DNA from: an uncultured Collinsella sp.
GTDB taxonomy: Bacteria; Actinomycetota; Coriobacteriia; Coriobacteriales; Coriobacteriaceae
Direction: 5' to 3'
DNA length: 28,857 nt
NCBI GenBank assembly: GCA_900545075.1
Contig: UQXT01000012.1
Coordinates: 1-28,857 of the forward strand
Part shown: positions 1 through 6,496 of the stretch, one piece after another
Numbering within the stretch: the first letter of the stretch is position 1
Layout: each line of letters starts with the position of its first letter
Made by a program: the position numbers and the translations under genes
Notes under the pieces: generated by a model
What the model was told of the DNA's origin: nothing
Database searches by the model: none
What the model saw: the letters and a program-made list of their open reading frames with translations, nothing else

Positions 1-191
1 ACTACGCGACGGTCGAGCACGGCAAGACCTGTCCCCATTGCGGTAGCGGCGAGACCTATTTGCTGCAGGGCCAAGAGGTCATGATCAAACAGATCGAGAC
101 CCCCGACGAGGACCCGGCAGGCGCTGCTCCTGATGGCCTCTCCGACGCCCCCGATGCCGTCGACGCCGCCAACCCCCTCCACATCGCCTAG
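1..191 (+). CDS. hypA: C-terminal fragment of HypA-like nickel metallochaperone
   Basis: Only the last 62 codons are present (frame starts at base 3, stop TAG at 189-191); the 5' end lies outside the window. The fragment has a CPHCGS zinc-finger half followed by LLQGQEVMIKQIE, which matches the C-terminal end of HypA/HybF, where CPxCGS precedes a Gly-Xaa-Glu-hydrophobic strand ending near Ile-Glu. HypA delivers nickel to [NiFe]-hydrogenase during maturation in the cytoplasm. The tail after this is a ~35-residue acidic Asp/Ala/Pro stretch ending in HIA, longer than in most HypA proteins. Other small zinc-ribbon proteins could look like this, so the name is moderate confidence. No T-rich terminator follows; an inverted repeat begins 12 bases after the stop. 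Confidence 0.55.
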   Translation, partial: YATVEHGKTCPHCGSGETYLLQGQEVMIKQIETPDEDPAGAAPDGLSDAPDAVDAANPLHIA

Positions 192-202
192 GATTCCCTA
201 TA

Positions 203-269
203 AGTTGCGGTGAAATAGTTCCTAAATTCAGCCTTCTGGCTCTTAAACAAGAACTATTCCACCGCAACT
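203..269. repeat. Inverted repeat, AGTTGCGGTG family, copy 1
   Basis: Arms 203-221 and 251-269 are 19 bases each and complementary except at one position; the loop is 29 bases. The outer ends read AGTTGCGGTG and CACCGCAACT. The same ends occur at 24238-24304, and the right-hand end occurs again at 4107-4120. Right of the arm, GAGTGG follows after five bases, both here and after the copy at 4120. It sits between the hypA-like gene and the PTS promoter region. It lacks a T-tract, so it is not a classical terminator. Confidence 0.85.
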
Positions 270-484
270 ATTTTGAGTGGTTTCATAGAACATAAGTCAC
301 GAAAATAGTCAAGCCATGTCTGTTTAAACAAAATAGCGGCAGTACAAGCGCATTCGCGCTTGCCTAAAATCGATATTAATGAACAGCCTGCTTGTATCTG
401 TAAAATGCATGGCTTGATGAGCGACGCCTTGTCGTGTAATGAGTCAAAAAGCAGTAACGTAATCAACTTGTAACAAACCTAGAC

Positions 485-492
485 GTTTAAAC
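485..492. promoter_or_regulatory. Candidate operator GTTTAAAC upstream of manXYZ (second copy at 322-329)
   Basis: The 8-bp palindrome GTTTAAAC followed by AAA occurs twice in this intergenic region. This copy lies about 30 bases upstream of the TATAAT box at 521-526, where an activator or repressor could act. Repetition and position are seen directly; function is inference. Confidence 0.3.
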
Positions 493-520
493 AAATAATC
501 CAACCTTTTGCGGATTTAGC

Positions 521-526
521 TATAAT
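521..526 (+). promoter_or_regulatory. Probable -10 box of manXYZ promoter
   Basis: A perfect TATAAT lies 70 bases upstream of the manX start codon. The hexamer at the usual -35 distance (498-503, ATCCAA) is poor, so an activator may be needed. A second A/T-rich hexamer, TATACT, is at 544-549. Confidence 0.45.
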
Positions 527-596
527 TCCACAAACCAAACAGCTATACTCCTTTCATGTCGTGTAGGAAATACGTAGACAAAAAGGAGGTTATGTG

Positions 597-1586
597 ATGG
601 TAAGTATTGTTCTTGCTAGCCACGGGGACTTGGCAGCTGGAATCAAGCAGACGGGCTCGATGGTCTTTGGCGATCAGCCGTCTGTTGCCGTGGTCTCGCT
701 CGAGCCGAGCATGGGCCCCGACGATTTCCGTGCCAAGGTCGAGGAAGCAATCGCTTCCTTCGAAGACCAGGAGCAGGTGCTCTTCCTCGTTGATCTGTGG
801 GGCGGCACGCCGTTCAACCAGATCAGCGGGCTCATCGAGGGCCACGATTCCTGGGCTATCGTCACCGGTGTCAACCTGCCTATGCTCATCGAGGCATATT
901 CGCAGCGCTTTGACGCAAAGAACACTGCACATGCGATCGCAAAACATCTCGTGACTGAGGCTAAGGCTGGCGTGCGCGTCAAGCCCGAGTCTCTGGAGCC
1001 CGAGGAGAAGAAGCCGGCTGCGGCCGCTGCTGCTCCTGCAGGCGCCATCCCTCCGGGAACGGTCATCGGCGACGGGCACATCAAGATCGCCCACGTTCGT
1101 ATCGACACCCGTCTGCTGCATGGTCAGGTGGCCACCACGTGGACCAAGCAGATCAACCCCAACCGCATCATCGTGGTTTCCGACGGCGTTGCTCACGACG
1201 AGCTCCGCAAGACCATGATCGAGCAGGCTGCCCCTCCGGGAGTCCATGCCAACGTCGTGCCTATCAAGAAGATGGCCGAGGTCGTCAAGGACACGCGTTT
1301 TGGTGACACCAAGGCCATGCTGCTCTTTGAGAACCCGCAGGATCTGCTCAAGGCCATCGAGGCCGGCGTCGACATCAAGGAAGTCAACATCGGTTCCATG
1401 GCTCACTCCAAGGGCAAGGTCGTCGTCACCAACGCCGTCGCTATGGGCGATGACGACGTTAAGACCCTCGAGGCCCTCAAGGCCAAGGGCGTCAAGTTCG
1501 AGGTCCGCAAGGTTCCTTCGGATGCTTCCGAGGATCTCGACGCCATGTTGAAGAAAGCTAAGGCCGAACTGGCCGCTCAAGCATAG
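597..1586 (+). CDS. manX: PTS mannose-family fused EIIA-EIIB component
   Basis: Cytoplasmic phosphotransfer protein of a mannose/fructose/sorbose-type PTS. It passes phosphate from HPr through EIIA to EIIB and on to the incoming sugar. The product is 329 residues. Residues 1-130 are the EIIA domain, with the phosphorylated His at position 9 (LASHGD) and the family motif VDLWGGTPFN. An Ala/Pro-rich linker follows (about 135-160), then EIIB with its active-site His175 in DTRLLHGQV. This EIIAB fusion is the arrangement of E. coli ManX. The start is taken as ATG at 597, seven bases after AGGAGG (584-589); a GTG at 594 would be too close. It is the first gene of a three-gene operon, with 18 bases to manY. 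Sugar specificity (mannose/glucose) is inferred from family resemblance. Confidence 0.95.
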   Translation: MVSIVLASHGDLAAGIKQTGSMVFGDQPSVAVVSLEPSMGPDDFRAKVEEAIASFEDQEQVLFLVDLWGGTPFNQISGLIEGHDSWAIVTGVNLPMLIEAYSQRFDAKNTAHAIAKHLVTEAKAGVRVKPESLEPEEKKPAAAAAAPAGAIPPGTVIGDGHIKIAHVRIDTRLLHGQVATTWTKQINPNRIIVVSDGVAHDELRKTMIEQAAPPGVHANVVPIKKMAEVVKDTRFGDTKAMLLFENPQDLLKAIEAGVDIKEVNIGSMAHSKGKVVVTNAVAMGDDDVKTLEALKAKGVKFEVRKVPSDASEDLDAMLKKAKAELAAQA

Positions 1587-1604
1587 TAAAGGAGGGTCCG
1601 ATAC

Positions 1605-2423
1605 ATGTCTGCAATCACTATTCTGCTTGTTGCGATTGTCGCGTTGCTTGCCGGTATGGAAGGCGTTCTGGATGAGTTCCAGTTCCATCAGCCGCTCGTG
1701 GCATGCACGCTTATCGGTCTCGTAACCGGTCACCTTCAGGAGGGCATCCTCCTGGGCGGTTCGCTCCAGATGATGGCTCTTGGCTGGGCTAACGTCGGCG
1801 CCGCTGTCGCGCCTGACGCCGCTCTGGCCTCGGTCGCTTCTTCGATCATCATGGTGCTCGCCCTCAACGGTGGCGCCACCGATTCGGCCAAGGCCGTTAC
1901 CGCGGCCATCGCCGTCGCCGTCCCGCTGTCGGTCGCTGGTCTGTTCCTGACCATGATCTGCCGTACCATTGCTACCGCTATCGCTCACGCCATGGACGGT
2001 TGCGCCGAGAAGGGCGACTTCTCCGGCATCGAGCGCTGGCAGTATGCTGCCATCCTCATGCAGGGCCTTCGTATCGCCATCCCGGCAGTGCTTCTGTGCG
2101 TCATCCCGGCCGAGGCCGTTACCAACGCGCTTAACGCTATGCCCGACTGGCTGTCCGGCGGCATGGCTGTCGGCGGCGGCATGGTCGCCTCCGTCGGTTA
2201 CGCCATGGTCATCAACATGATGGCCACCAAGGAGACCTGGCCGTTCTTCATCCTCGGCTTTGTCCTTGCTGCCATCCCTCAGCTCACGCTGATCGCCCTT
2301 GGTCTCATCGGCATCTCCCTTGCCCTCATCTACCTTGGCCTTAAGGATCTGGCCAAGCAGGGTGGCGGCATGGGCGGTGGCTCCGGCGACCCGCTCGGCG
2401 ACATTCTGAACGATTACGAGTAG
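1605..2423 (+). CDS. manY: PTS mannose-family EIIC permease
   Basis: Integral membrane component that, with EIID, forms the sugar channel of the mannose-type PTS. The product has 272 residues, the usual length for ManY, and is made of successive hydrophobic segments. The family signature is clear: LDEFQFHQPL near residue 25, then GWANVGAAVAPDAALAS near 65-80. The start ATG sits eight bases after a strong AAAGGAGGG. It follows manX by 18 bases and precedes manZ by 16, so the three are co-transcribed. The C-terminal tail is Gly-rich and ends in a short acidic stretch. Confidence 0.96.
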   Translation: MSAITILLVAIVALLAGMEGVLDEFQFHQPLVACTLIGLVTGHLQEGILLGGSLQMMALGWANVGAAVAPDAALASVASSIIMVLALNGGATDSAKAVTAAIAVAVPLSVAGLFLTMICRTIATAIAHAMDGCAEKGDFSGIERWQYAAILMQGLRIAIPAVLLCVIPAEAVTNALNAMPDWLSGGMAVGGGMVASVGYAMVINMMATKETWPFFILGFVLAAIPQLTLIALGLIGISLALIYLGLKDLAKQGGGMGGGSGDPLGDILNDYE

Positions 2424-2439
2424 GAGGGGAGTGATACAT

Positions 2440-3360
2440 ATGGCAGAGAACAAGATTCAGCTCACCAAGGCTGACCGCAAGAAGGTTTGCTTCCGTCATC
2501 AGTTCCTTCAGGGCTCGTGGAACTACGAGCGTATGCAGAACGGCGGCTGGTGCTTCGCAATGATCCCTGCGATCAAGAAGCTCTACACCAGCAAAGATGA
2601 CCAGATTGCCGCTCTTAAGCGCCACCTGGAGTTCTATAACACCCACCCCTATGTTTCCGCCCCCGTCATTGGCGTTACCCTCGCCCTCGAGGAGGAGCGC
2701 GCCAACGGTGCTCCGATCGATGATGTCGCCGTCCAGGGCGTCAAGGTCGGTATGATGGGCCCGCTCGCCGGCGTCGGTGACCCCGTCTTCTGGTTCACCC
2801 TTCGCCCGATTCTGGGCGCTCTGGGCGCTTCCCTGGCCCTGTCCGGCAGCATCGCCGGTCCGCTGCTGTTCTTCTTCGCGTGGAACATCATCCGTTACGC
2901 TTTCCTGTGGTACACGCAGGAGTTTGGCTACAAGGTCGGCTCCTCCATCGCCAAGGACCTCTCCGGTGGTCTGATGGGCAAGGTCACCGAGGGCGCTTCC
3001 ATCCTGGGTATGTTCATTATCGGTGCCCTGGTCGAGCGCTGGGTGTCCATTTCCTTCACCCCGATCGTCTCCACGGTCAAGCAGTCTGCTGGCGCCTTTA
3101 TCGACTGGGCTAGCCTGCCCTCCGGTTCCGAGGGCATCAAGGAAGCGCTGACGATGTACAACTCCGTCGGTGCTACCGCCCTTGATCAGATGAAGGTCAC
3201 CACGCTTCAGGCCAACCTCGATCAGCTCATCCCCGGCCTTGCCGCCGTGTGCCTGACCCTGCTGGTCTGCAAGCTCCTCAAGAAGAAGGTCAGCCCGATC
3301 GTCATCATCCTGGCTCTCTTCGCCGTCGGCATCATCGGTCGCTTCTGCGGCTTCATGTAA
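2440..3360 (+). CDS. manZ: PTS mannose-family EIID component
   Basis: Membrane component found only in the mannose-type PTS; it pairs with EIIC for sugar translocation. The product is 306 residues, close to the E. coli ManZ length. Hallmarks are QGSWNYERMQ near the N-terminus, the APVIGVTLALEEERANG segment, and GVKVGMMGPLAGVGDPVFW, followed by membrane segments to the C-terminal end. I place the start at ATG 2440, 11 bases after AGGAGGG (2422-2428); the upstream GTG at 2431 is only two bases from that site. The operon terminator lies 57 bases downstream. Confidence 0.95.
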   Translation: MAENKIQLTKADRKKVCFRHQFLQGSWNYERMQNGGWCFAMIPAIKKLYTSKDDQIAALKRHLEFYNTHPYVSAPVIGVTLALEEERANGAPIDDVAVQGVKVGMMGPLAGVGDPVFWFTLRPILGALGASLALSGSIAGPLLFFFAWNIIRYAFLWYTQEFGYKVGSSIAKDLSGGLMGKVTEGASILGMFIIGALVERWVSISFTPIVSTVKQSAGAFIDWASLPSGSEGIKEALTMYNSVGATALDQMKVTTLQANLDQLIPGLAAVCLTLLVCKLLKKKVSPIVIILALFAVGIIGRFCGFM

Positions 3361-3410
3361 GCACGCTTCGGCTTAAGACCGAGAGTTGCTAGGTAAGGGC
3401 TTTTGAGCCA

Positions 3411-3440
3411 TTGAAACGGACCGCACCCGGTGGGTACACT
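3411..3440 (+). promoter_or_regulatory. Candidate manO promoter nested in the manXYZ terminator
   Basis: TTGAAA (3411-3416) and TACACT (3435-3440) are separated by 18 bases. The -10 box lies in the loop of the terminator hairpin 3417-3451, so transcription would start near 3447, inside its right arm, leaving a leader of about 30 bases for manO. TACACT is also the -10-like box before the tRNA (4164), the kinase/fha operon (14552) and the gene at 20534. Confidence 0.5.
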
Positions 3441-3462
3441 GGTGCGGTCCGATTGTTTTTTT
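3417..3462 (+). terminator. Rho-independent terminator of manXYZ
   Basis: Arms CGGACCGCACC (3417-3427) and GGTGCGGTCCG (3441-3451) are perfectly complementary over 11 bp, and are followed by ATTG and a run of T to about 3462. The T-run touches the ribosome binding site of manO. Confidence 0.93.
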
Positions 3463-3478
3463 GGAGGGCGAGGCGCGC

Positions 3479-3877
3479 ATGGCGCAATCTCAGAACAGCA
3501 CGGTCGATCTGGCAACGCCGGCAACCTGCCTGATGGGGCTTACCAGCCACGGTAACGTGATGGTGGGCAATAAGGCGTTTGAGTACTATAACGAGCGTAA
3601 TCCCGAGGATTATATTCAAATCCCGTGGGATGAGGTCGACTATATCGCCGCCGAGGTTTTGCGCGGCACCAAGAAGATTACGCGTTTTGCCATCTTCACC
3701 AAGGACAACGGTCACTTTACGTTTTCGACGCGCGACGACAAAGAGACGCTTCGTGCGGTTCGTAAGTACGTCGACGAGGATAAGCTCGTGCGTTCGCCCG
3801 ATTTTATCGACGTAACGACCAAGGGCGCCAAGAGCATCCCCTCCGTTATCAAAAACCTCTTCCACAAAGGCAACTAG
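3479..3877 (+). CDS. manO: DUF956 family protein (ManO-like)
   Basis: Small cytoplasmic protein (132 residues) of the DUF956 family, which regularly accompanies mannose-type PTS operons; its role is thought to be regulatory but is not firmly established. The product begins MAQSQNSTVDL and carries the family features GLTSHGNVMVGNKAFEYYN, DYIQIPWDEVDYI and NGHFTFSTRD, which suggest a PH-like beta fold. The start is ATG 3479, ten bases after GGAGGG (3463-3468); the same frame is open upstream but without a ribosome binding site. The gene is separated from manZ by a strong terminator, so it is likely expressed from its own promoter or by read-through. Confidence 0.88.
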   Translation: MAQSQNSTVDLATPATCLMGLTSHGNVMVGNKAFEYYNERNPEDYIQIPWDEVDYIAAEVLRGTKKITRFAIFTKDNGHFTFSTRDDKETLRAVRKYVDEDKLVRSPDFIDVTTKGAKSIPSVIKNLFHKGN

Positions 3878-3900
3878 TCATTAAAGAGCGCCCCCCAAGT

Positions 3901-4120
3901 GGGACGCAGTTTCCCATGGGGCTCGATCGGGAAAGTGCATCCCAGTTCGAGCGCCGATTCCGGGATGTAGTTTCCGGAACGGGGTCGTTTGGGAAACTGT
4001 GTCCCGTTTCGAGCCGAAATTCTGGGACACAGTTTCCAGCGAGGTCCCATTGGGAAAGTTTGACCCAGAATTTGCCTGGATAGTGGGACACACTTTCCGG
4101 AAGGCTGTTCCACCGCAACT
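3901..4120. repeat. Tandem array (~61-bp period) of alternating inverted motifs
   Basis: The motif GGGAYRYAGTTTCC or a close variant occurs seven times in strictly alternating orientation: forward at 3901, 3962, 4024 and 4085, and reversed at 3929, 3991 and 4052. Forward copies are 61-62 bases apart, and so are reversed copies, so the array is about 3.3 units of a dyad-symmetric ~61-bp repeat. The middle hairpin has perfect 14-bp arms (3992-4005 and 4024-4037). The array ends in GTTCCACCGCAACT (4107-4120), the same terminal sequence as the inverted repeats at 203-269 and 24238-24304. Minus-strand frames stay open because the unit lacks stops; I do not regard them as coding. The region 3878-4179 contains no gene. 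Confidence 0.85.
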
Positions 4121-4160
4121 TCGAAGAGTGGCTATACGCTGTATTGCAACGGCGTAAATC

Positions 4161-4170
4161 TGCTACACTA
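4161..4170 (+). promoter_or_regulatory. Extended -10 promoter element of tRNA-Arg
   Basis: TGCTACACTA precedes the tRNA by about ten bases. The same 11-mer TGCTACACTAG occurs on the minus strand upstream of the kinase/fha operon (14545-14555). TG one base before TACACT fits an extended -10 element; no good -35 is seen. Confidence 0.5.
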
Positions 4171-4179
4171 GTACAACAT

Positions 4180-4255
4180 GCCTCCGTAGCTCAGGGGATA
4201 GAGCACCGCTCTCCTAAAGCGGGTGTCGACGGTTCGAATCCGCCCGGGGGCACCA
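4180..4255 (+). tRNA. tRNA-Arg (anticodon CCT)
   Basis: A complete 76-base cloverleaf with encoded CCA. The acceptor arms GCCTCCG and CGGGGGC pair with one G-T wobble. The D arm is GCTC...GAGC. The anticodon arm CCGCT/AGCGG encloses CTCCTAA, giving anticodon CCT at 4213-4215. The T arm GACGG/CCGCC has one A-C mismatch around a normal TTCGAAT loop. It decodes the rare AGG codon. It stands alone, with a GC-rich hairpin downstream. Confidence 0.96.
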
Positions 4256-4268
4256 GAGGAATATCGAG

Positions 4269-4297
4269 CCCGGTACCGCTACGGTGCCGGGTTCTTC
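4269..4297 (+). terminator. Terminator after tRNA-Arg
   Basis: Arms 4269-4278 and 4282-4291 (CCCGGTACCG with CGGTGCCGGG, one G-T pair) enclose a 3-base loop and are followed by TTCTTCT. The T-tract is short. Confidence 0.7.
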
Positions 4298-4312
4298 TGG
4301 TTCAATGCCATG

Positions 4313-4354
4313 TCAAAAACGAAGCGCCCGCTTGCTGGGGGAGCAAGCGGGCGC
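4313..4354 (-). terminator. Terminator of the kinase/cell-wall operon
   Basis: A perfect 13-bp stem (4324-4336 with 4342-4354, loop GGGGG) is followed on the minus strand by TTCGTTTTTG. It lies 52 bases past the pknB stop, so it closes the minus-strand operon. Confidence 0.88.
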
Positions 4355-4406
4355 CTGTGAGCGAATATGTTTGCGGCGAAAGCCGTGATGAGCGGTGGGG
4401 TGGCGA

Positions 4407-6368
4407 CTAGTTGGTCGTACCGGAATCGTCACCCGTGCCCGAGCCAGAGCCAGAGCCCGAGCCAGAAAGTGCGACTGTTAGCGTGATCGTGCTGTCGGTG
4501 GACTGCTTGCCGGTGGGGGAGACGCCCGTAACGGTGGCATCCTCGTTACCGCTTACGGGATTGCCGTTCTGGTCACAGAAGCCGATGTTATAGAAACCGG
4601 CGTTGTTGAGCGCGGTGACGGCGGCGGAGATGCTCTTGCCGTACAGGTTGCCCGGAACGCTGGCCTTGCCGGACTTCTTGGCGATGACGACGGTGATCGT
4701 GGCGCCGGGCTTCTGCTTACCGCTGGGGTTCCAGCTAATGACGGTGCCCTCGGTGACGGAGTCGTTCTCCTGGTAGCTGACGTCGACGCCAAAGCCTGCC
4801 ATATCGAGGGCGTTGCGCGCCTGGGCCTCGGTCATGTCGGTCAGATCGGGGACGGAGGTGGTGTCAGGACCGCTGGAGACCTTATACGAGATGGTCGTGC
4901 CCTTCTCGACTTCCTTGCCGGCATCAGTGCCCTGCTCAAAGACCTGACCTTCTTCGGCCTCGTTGGCCTCCTCGGTTGCTTCGCCCTTGAGTCCCACGCT
5001 TGCCAGCGCGGCCTCGGCCTGGTCTTTGGTCAGGCCGACGAGCTGCGGAACCTCAACTTTCTCGGCGGGCTTGGGACCCTTGGAGATCACCAGGTTCACC
5101 TTGGTGCCCTTGGGCTTCTTAGTGTTGCCGTTGGGGGTCTGCTCGGCAACTTTGCCCTCATCGACATCGTCGTTGTAGCTTTGGTCGACGGTTCCGACCT
5201 CAAGGCCGGCCTCTTTGATCTGCTCGATAGCGGTCTGCTGGTCCTTGTTAAGCACATCGGGCACCGTAACCTGCTCGCCCCCAAAGAGTCCGGTGGCGAA
5301 GGCCACCACAACGCCAATCACGGCAATTGCGGCGACTACGGCGGCGATGATCTTGTTTTTGTTGGACTTGGGCTGATCGACCTCGTAGGAGCCCGTGGAG
5401 CCCGAAGCGGCGCTGCGGGCGTTGTTCTGGCCGCTCACACCCGAGACGGGACGTACCATGGCGCGCGTCTGATCGGACAGCTCACGGGTCTTGGTGGCGC
5501 CCAGGTCGCCGGCGGCGCCAATGATGCGCGTGGGCTCGGAGACGTTGACGGCGCGGCCGGACAGGTAGTTGTTGAGCACCTGGCGCAGCTCGTCTGCCGT
5601 CTGGAAGCGGTTCGCCGGGTCCTTCTCCATGCACTTGAGGATAATGCGCTCCAGATCGGCATCGACGCCGGAGTTGATCTGGCTCGGCGGAACCGGCAGC
5701 TCGTTTACCTGCTTGAGCGCAACCGAGATGGCGTCGTCGCCGTCAAAGGGGACGCGACCGGTGGCGCACTCGTACATCACGACGCCCAGGGAGTAGATAT
5801 CCGAGGTGGGACCAAGGTCCTGACCGCGCGTTTGCTCGGGGCTTACGTAGTGGGCGGTGCCCAGCACATTATTGTCCTGCGTGAGGTGGCTGTTCTTTGC
5901 GCGCGCGATGCCAAAGTCCATGACCTTGATGTTGCCGTCGGGCAGCACCATGATGTTTTGCGGCTTAATGTCGCGGTGGATGATCTCGTGCTTGTGGGCG
6001 ACCGAAAGCGCGGAGCTGATCTGAGAGCCGATCTGCGCGACCTTCTTGGGATCGAGGGCGCCGTGGCTCTTGATGCCGCTCTTAAGGTCGGAGCCGCGCA
6101 GGTACTCCATGACGATGTAATAGGTGTCGCCGTCCTTGCCCCAATCGTAGACGCCCACGATATAGGGGGAGGAGAGGCCGGCTGCTGCCTGGGCCTCCTG
6201 CTTAAAGCGTGCGGCAAAGGTGGCGTCGCCGGCGTATTGCGGCAGCATGATCTTGACGGCAACCGTGCGGTCGAGGACCTGATCTTGCGCACGGAAGACG
6301 GTCGCCATGCCGCCCGTTCCCACCTTATCCTTGAGGAGGTATCTTCCCCCGAGGACCCTCTGTTCCAT
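4407..6368 (-). CDS. pknB: PknB-type Ser/Thr kinase with four PASTA domains
   Basis: Membrane-bound Hanks-type kinase that senses peptidoglycan fragments or lipid II outside and phosphorylates cell-division and wall-synthesis proteins inside. The product is 653 residues. The kinase domain (about 5-275) has all key residues: the GTGGMA loop (17-22), Lys39, Glu58, HRDIKPQN with Asp133, and DFG at 151-153. A juxtamembrane linker and one membrane segment (about 335-360) follow. Four PASTA repeats occupy about 365-635, and a Ser/Gly tail ends the protein. The start ATG at 6368 is preceded by AGGAG on the minus strand. It is the last gene of the operon, 128 bases after the RodA-PBP gene, so it may also have its own promoter. 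The terminator is at 4354-4313. The activation loop has the Thr-containing GTAHYVSPEQ of PknB. Confidence 0.97.
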   Translation of the reverse strand: MEQRVLGGRYLLKDKVGTGGMATVFRAQDQVLDRTVAVKIMLPQYAGDATFAARFKQEAQAAAGLSSPYIVGVYDWGKDGDTYYIVMEYLRGSDLKSGIKSHGALDPKKVAQIGSQISSALSVAHKHEIIHRDIKPQNIMVLPDGNIKVMDFGIARAKNSHLTQDNNVLGTAHYVSPEQTRGQDLGPTSDIYSLGVVMYECATGRVPFDGDDAISVALKQVNELPVPPSQINSGVDADLERIILKCMEKDPANRFQTADELRQVLNNYLSGRAVNVSEPTRIIGAAGDLGATKTRELSDQTRAMVRPVSGVSGQNNARSAASGSTGSYEVDQPKSNKNKIIAAVVAAIAVIGVVVAFATGLFGGEQVTVPDVLNKDQQTAIEQIKEAGLEVGTVDQSYNDDVDEGKVAEQTPNGNTKKPKGTKVNLVISKGPKPAEKVEVPQLVGLTKDQAEAALASVGLKGEATEEANEAEEGQVFEQGTDAGKEVEKGTTISYKVSSGPDTTSVPDLTDMTEAQARNALDMAGFGVDVSYQENDSVTEGTVISWNPSGKQKPGATITVVIAKKSGKASVPGNLYGKSISAAVTALNNAGFYNIGFCDQNGNPVSGNEDATVTGVSPTGKQSTDSTITLTVALSGSGSGSGSGTGDDSGTTN

Positions 6369-6496
6369 TCCTGCTCCTAACTTATTCGCTCAACGATGTG
6401 TGTAGTACCAAATCTATGGCCGCTGGGGCCGCGTGGCGCCTTGCCGCTAGCTTGTTAACTGCGGTGCGCCACTTGCTCGTGCTTCGATCACGGGCA

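Larger units (their letters stand above)
192..596. other. AT-rich intergenic region upstream of the mannose PTS operon
   Basis: About 400 bases without a convincing gene, clearly richer in A and T than the flanking genes. It holds an inverted repeat at 203-269, two copies of the palindrome GTTTAAAC followed by AAA (322-329 and 485-492), a 7-bp hairpin with a 4-base loop (345-362), a 9-bp inverted repeat (310-318 with 408-416) and a TATAAT box at 521-526. A minus-strand open frame at 254-466 has a TTG start and no ribosome binding site, so I do not call it. Confidence 0.6.

Noticed and set aside
543..2453. A 636-codon open frame antisense to manX-manY
   Set aside because: It mirrors the real genes, which have family motifs and ribosome binding sites; its product is low-complexity (Asp, Gly, His, Arg) as expected for antisense of biased GC-rich codons.
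3849..4118. Minus-strand open frames of 70-89 codons in the tandem array
   Set aside because: They translate the repeat itself in changing frames, with a non-standard start and no ribosome binding site; the unit is not a multiple of three.
5181..6380. A 399-codon open frame antisense to pknB
   Set aside because: Shadow of the kinase gene; no start signal or domain, same composition artefact.
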